This document shows positions 6,201 to 8,256 of a stretch of DNA of 8,256 nt, piece after piece. Positions within the stretch are counted from its first letter, which is position 1, and each line of letters opens with the position of its first letter. The translations under genes were made by a program, and so were the position numbers. Source of the DNA: Gemmataceae bacterium (GTDB lineage: Bacteria > Planctomycetota > Planctomycetia > Gemmatales > Gemmataceae); NCBI GenBank assembly GCA_026418875.1, contig JAOAAM010000475.1, positions 1-8,256 of the forward strand, in the 5' to 3' direction. Under the pieces are notes generated by a model. It saw only the letters and a program-made list of their open reading frames with translations. It was not told where the DNA came from and ran no database searches.

Positions 6201-7487
6201 TCAATGCGTGTCACTCTTCTGCACCACCAATCGCCGTGACTTCATCTCGAAGCGAGGCAATGTTCCGGGCGGGACAGCAACGACTTCCGCGCGGAAAAGC
6301 AACTCGTCGCGCAGTGCCTTGCCGATGTGGTCTATTACTATGGACGTATCCGTGTTTGGCACGCATTCGATCTCCACCCGCAGGTCCGCCAGAGGATTGG
6401 TCAAATCCAGGATGAGGCGGAACTCGGCCACCTCGGGCCAGCGGCGGATGATCGCTTCGATCGCACTGGGGTAGACGTTGTTGCCCCGCAAATGGAGCAT
6501 GTCGTCGCAGCGGCCCAGGATCCCCCCCTGAAGCCAGCCATCCCTCCCCGCACGGACCAGGTCCCCAGTGCGATACCGGATGAGCGGACTGCCCAGCCGA
6601 CCCAGGTTCGTCAAAACCAACTCGCCCACGGATCCCGCGGGCAGCGGTTGAAGCGTCTGCGGGTCGATGACTTCGGCCAGAAACTCTTCCGTGAGGATTT
6701 GCAAGCCCCCGGGTCGGTCCCATGGTTCGGTGGCACAGGGGCCAATTTCGGTCATGCCGCTGTGGTCGATGACTCGGGCCTGCCAAGCCGCCTCGATCCG
6801 CGCGCGAACCTCGGGAATGTTCCCGCCCGGCTCACCGGCGACCACGAGCAGCCGCACGGCCGCTTGCGTCAGATCCAGCCCGTCCCGTTGGGCGACCTCG
6901 GCCAGGTGCAACGCATACGTGGGAGTGCAGAACACGACCGTGGCTTGATGATCCAAGAGGAACCGAAGCCGTGCAGAACTGCTCATCCCCCCAGCGGGCA
7001 AAACGAACCAGCCTCCCGACACGGCCGCCTCGAACGCGGTCCAGAAGCCAAGAAATGGCCCGAAGGAGAAGGCGAAGAACAAGCGATCGCCCGGCCCCAG
7101 CCGCATCCAATCAAAGTAGCGATGCCAGCACTCCAACATCCATCGCCAGCTCTCGGGAGTATCGAGCCAACGCAACGGTTGGCCCGTCGTCGTCCCCGAC
7201 GTCTGGTGCAGTCGGCTGTAGCGGTCGCGGGGGAAGGTCAGGTTCGTACCGTAGGGGGGGTGCCGTCGTTGGTCGGCCAGCAACTCCTCCTTGGTGGTGA
7301 ATGGTAACTCATGGAGGGCGAGGGCCGGCCAAGGGATTCCCGCCAGCTTTTGCGCGTAGAAAGGGTTCCGGGGCACGATCAACTCGAGCAACTCGCGCCA
7401 TCGCTCAGACAAGGCTCGGAACCCGAAACCACTAAAATCGGGGCGAATGCGGCTAACGTCAGCGTAGTGGGGCGAGCTTCGCCTCAC
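6201..7487 (-). CDS. PaaK-type AMP-forming acyl/aryl-CoA ligase
   Basis: A 428-residue cytoplasmic enzyme with the full set of phenylacetate-CoA ligase-type motifs: the phosphate loop SGTTTGQP at 97-104, VVAGEPGG at 215-222, HSGMTEIG at 242-249 (catalytic Thr-Glu), RYRTGDL at 304-310 (ribose-binding Asp), the hinge and dimer segment LGRCDDMLHLRGNNVYP at 324-340, and the C-terminal PRFEMKSRRL at 411-420 with the likely adenylation Lys416. Length matches the family. Expected reaction: carboxylic acid + ATP + CoA to acyl-CoA + AMP + PPi. The substrate cannot be read from the sequence, and none of the phenylacetate breakdown genes are nearby, so I give no symbol. The start is uncertain. The GTG at 7487 has no good ribosome site and sits at the base of a hairpin; a TTG at 7412 (Leu26) is the next option. 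The stop is 44 bases before the propeller/LamG start, so the two are probably co-transcribed. Confidence 0.87.
   Translation of the reverse strand: MRRSSPHYADVSRIRPDFSGFGFRALSERWRELLELIVPRNPFYAQKLAGIPWPALALHELPFTTKEELLADQRRHPPYGTNLTFPRDRYSRLHQTSGTTTGQPLRWLDTPESWRWMLECWHRYFDWMRLGPGDRLFFAFSFGPFLGFWTAFEAAVSGGWFVLPAGGMSSSARLRFLLDHQATVVFCTPTYALHLAEVAQRDGLDLTQAAVRLLVVAGEPGGNIPEVRARIEAAWQARVIDHSGMTEIGPCATEPWDRPGGLQILTEEFLAEVIDPQTLQPLPAGSVGELVLTNLGRLGSPLIRYRTGDLVRAGRDGWLQGGILGRCDDMLHLRGNNVYPSAIEAIIRRWPEVAEFRLILDLTNPLADLRVEIECVPNTDTSIVIDHIGKALRDELLFRAEVVAVPPGTLPRFEMKSRRLVVQKSDTH
7467..7487. repeat. Imperfect inverted repeat (hairpin) at the start of the PaaK-like gene
   Basis: GTGGGGCGA at 7467-7475 pairs with TCGCCTCAC at 7479-7487 around a three-base GCT loop. 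All nine positions pair if one G-T wobble is allowed on the plus strand; on the minus-strand transcript that position is an A-C mismatch. The proposed GTG start codon is the last three bases of this element. No T-run follows in either direction, so it does not look like a terminator. It could be an interspersed palindromic element or a hairpin that affects translation. Confidence 0.6.
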
Positions 7488-7512
7488 AAGGACCGCAAGC
7501 CGTATCGCCCCG

Positions 7513-8256
7513 TCATTGACCGATGTCGAAGCAGAAGATCAAATCCTGGTCTCGGATCAACAATCGGCCCGCCGCGATGACAGGATGCGCCCAGAACTTG
7601 TTGTCTCGAGTGCGGATCGAGGACCGCGAGGGCGGCTTGATCTGACCCGTCTCTTTCCAACCTTCCGGCGAGGCGACCCCCACATGGACGATGCCCGTGT
7701 CTTCGTCGTAGCAGAATAGATGGCCGTTGGCGGCGATGACGGCACCCTTGCCCGGGCGCTGGTTGCCCAACTTCCACTTCACTTTTCCGGTCATGAATTC
7801 GAGGCAGGTCCAGCCTGGAGCCTCTCGTCGTGGCTCATAGCTGTGCCCGTAGATGTGGCCGTCGAGGAGGACGACGCCGCCGTGGTGATTGATCATGTCC
7901 TTGTTGTGGTACACCTTCTCCGCCTTGAAGGCATCGCCGTCTTTCGTCAGTCGGATCAGATCGCAACCCGAGCCGTAGCCGCTGGTCACGTAAACGTGGT
8001 TGTCGTGGTAGACCGGGGTGGGAATAGCGGCGATGTTTTGGGTCCGGGCGTAAAACCACAACAGTTTGCCGTCGTCAGCACGGACTCCGGCGACGCCCCG
8101 GCGGGTGAGGTTGATGTATTGGCGGACGCCGAATGGCTCCGCCAGGATGGGGGAAGAATGGGCGGCATCGTCGGACAAATCTCGGGCACGCCAAATCGTC
8201 TCACCGGTGTCGCGCTTCAAGGCAACGATCGCCCCATCGCCCCCGGGGGTGAAGAT
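7513..8256 (-). CDS. PQQ-like beta-propeller repeat protein, C-terminal part
   Basis: This is the last 247 residues of a protein whose start lies past the right edge. Blade motifs are clear: GGDGAIVALKRDTGETIW near the window edge, RADDGKLLWFY, DNHVYVTSGYGSGC, LEFMTGKVKWKLG, ANGHLFCYDEDTG, and a closing FWAHPVIAAGRLLIRDQDLIFCFDIGQ. The ending W(A/T)HPV...G...RDQD...C(Y/F)D(I/V) is typical of planctomycete PQQ-like propeller proteins, often annotated as polyvinylalcohol dehydrogenase-like. No heme-binding CxxCH is present in the visible part. A signal peptide would lie outside the window, so secretion is assumed only by analogy. It stops 25 bases before the proposed start of the PaaK-like ligase gene and is probably the promoter-proximal gene visible here. 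Confidence 0.85.
   Translation of the reverse strand: MFTPGGDGAIVALKRDTGETIWRARDLSDDAAHSSPILAEPFGVRQYINLTRRGVAGVRADDGKLLWFYARTQNIAAIPTPVYHDNHVYVTSGYGSGCDLIRLTKDGDAFKAEKVYHNKDMINHHGGVVLLDGHIYGHSYEPRREAPGWTCLEFMTGKVKWKLGNQRPGKGAVIAANGHLFCYDEDTGIVHVGVASPEGWKETGQIKPPSRSSIRTRDNKFWAHPVIAAGRLLIRDQDLIFCFDIGQ

Noticed and set aside
4090..6474. Plus-strand frames at 4090-5385 and 5395-6474
   Set aside because: Both are antisense to the propeller/LamG gene, rich in His, Arg and Ala, without family motifs, and cross the boundary into the ligase gene.
6327..7307. Plus-strand frame of about 326 codons opposite the ligase
   Set aside because: The opposite strand carries every expected PaaK motif in order; this frame has none.
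6201..7487. Naming the ligase gene paaK
   Set aside because: Family motifs fit, but no other phenylacetate genes are nearby and related ligases act on many acids, so the symbol would claim too much.

Overview
The window looks like a piece of a planctomycete genome (phylum Planctomycetota, possibly Gemmatales). This is inferred from the high GC content, the density of secreted PQQ-like beta-propeller proteins with DW(P/L)-x-(F/W)-(G/R)G-type N-termini, a propeller fused to a LamG-like domain, and GC-rich intergenic repeats. Family resemblances come from recognising motifs by eye; no database search was possible.

All six supported genes lie on the minus strand, so transcription runs from high to low coordinates. 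In that order they are: (1) the C-terminal 247 residues of a PQQ-like beta-propeller protein (7513-8256, its start lies outside the window); (2) a full-length PaaK-type AMP-forming acyl/aryl-CoA ligase (6201-7487); (3) a secreted propeller, Ig-like and LamG-like fusion of 774 residues (3832-6156); (4) a second secreted propeller protein of 556 residues (2067-3737); (5) a short LuxE/PaaK-like adenylating enzyme (668-1759); (6) the N-terminal 203 residues of an aldehyde dehydrogenase superfamily protein (1-609, running off the window). The gaps are 25, 44, 94, 307 and 58 bases. The upper four genes therefore look like one transcription unit. The lower pair could belong to it or could have its own promoter in the 307-base gap.

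The cytoplasmic enzymes suggest carboxylic acid chemistry: two adenylate-forming ligases and an aldehyde dehydrogenase-like protein. The short ligase next to the dehydrogenase recalls the LuxE/LuxC fatty-acid reductase arrangement, with no luciferase genes in view. The three propeller proteins carry no heme motif and none of the cofactor residues I could recognise, and at least two have signal peptides. They may bind ligands or form scaffolds in the cell envelope. How they relate to the ligases is unknown.

Two intergenic gaps hold degenerate tandem repeats: eight units of 13/14 bases at 1944-2048 and six units of 8 bases at 3783-3830. Both are built around a CGACGG-like core. A hairpin overlaps the proposed start of the PaaK-like gene. 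I saw no RNA genes, transposase, CRISPR array or convincing rho-independent terminator.
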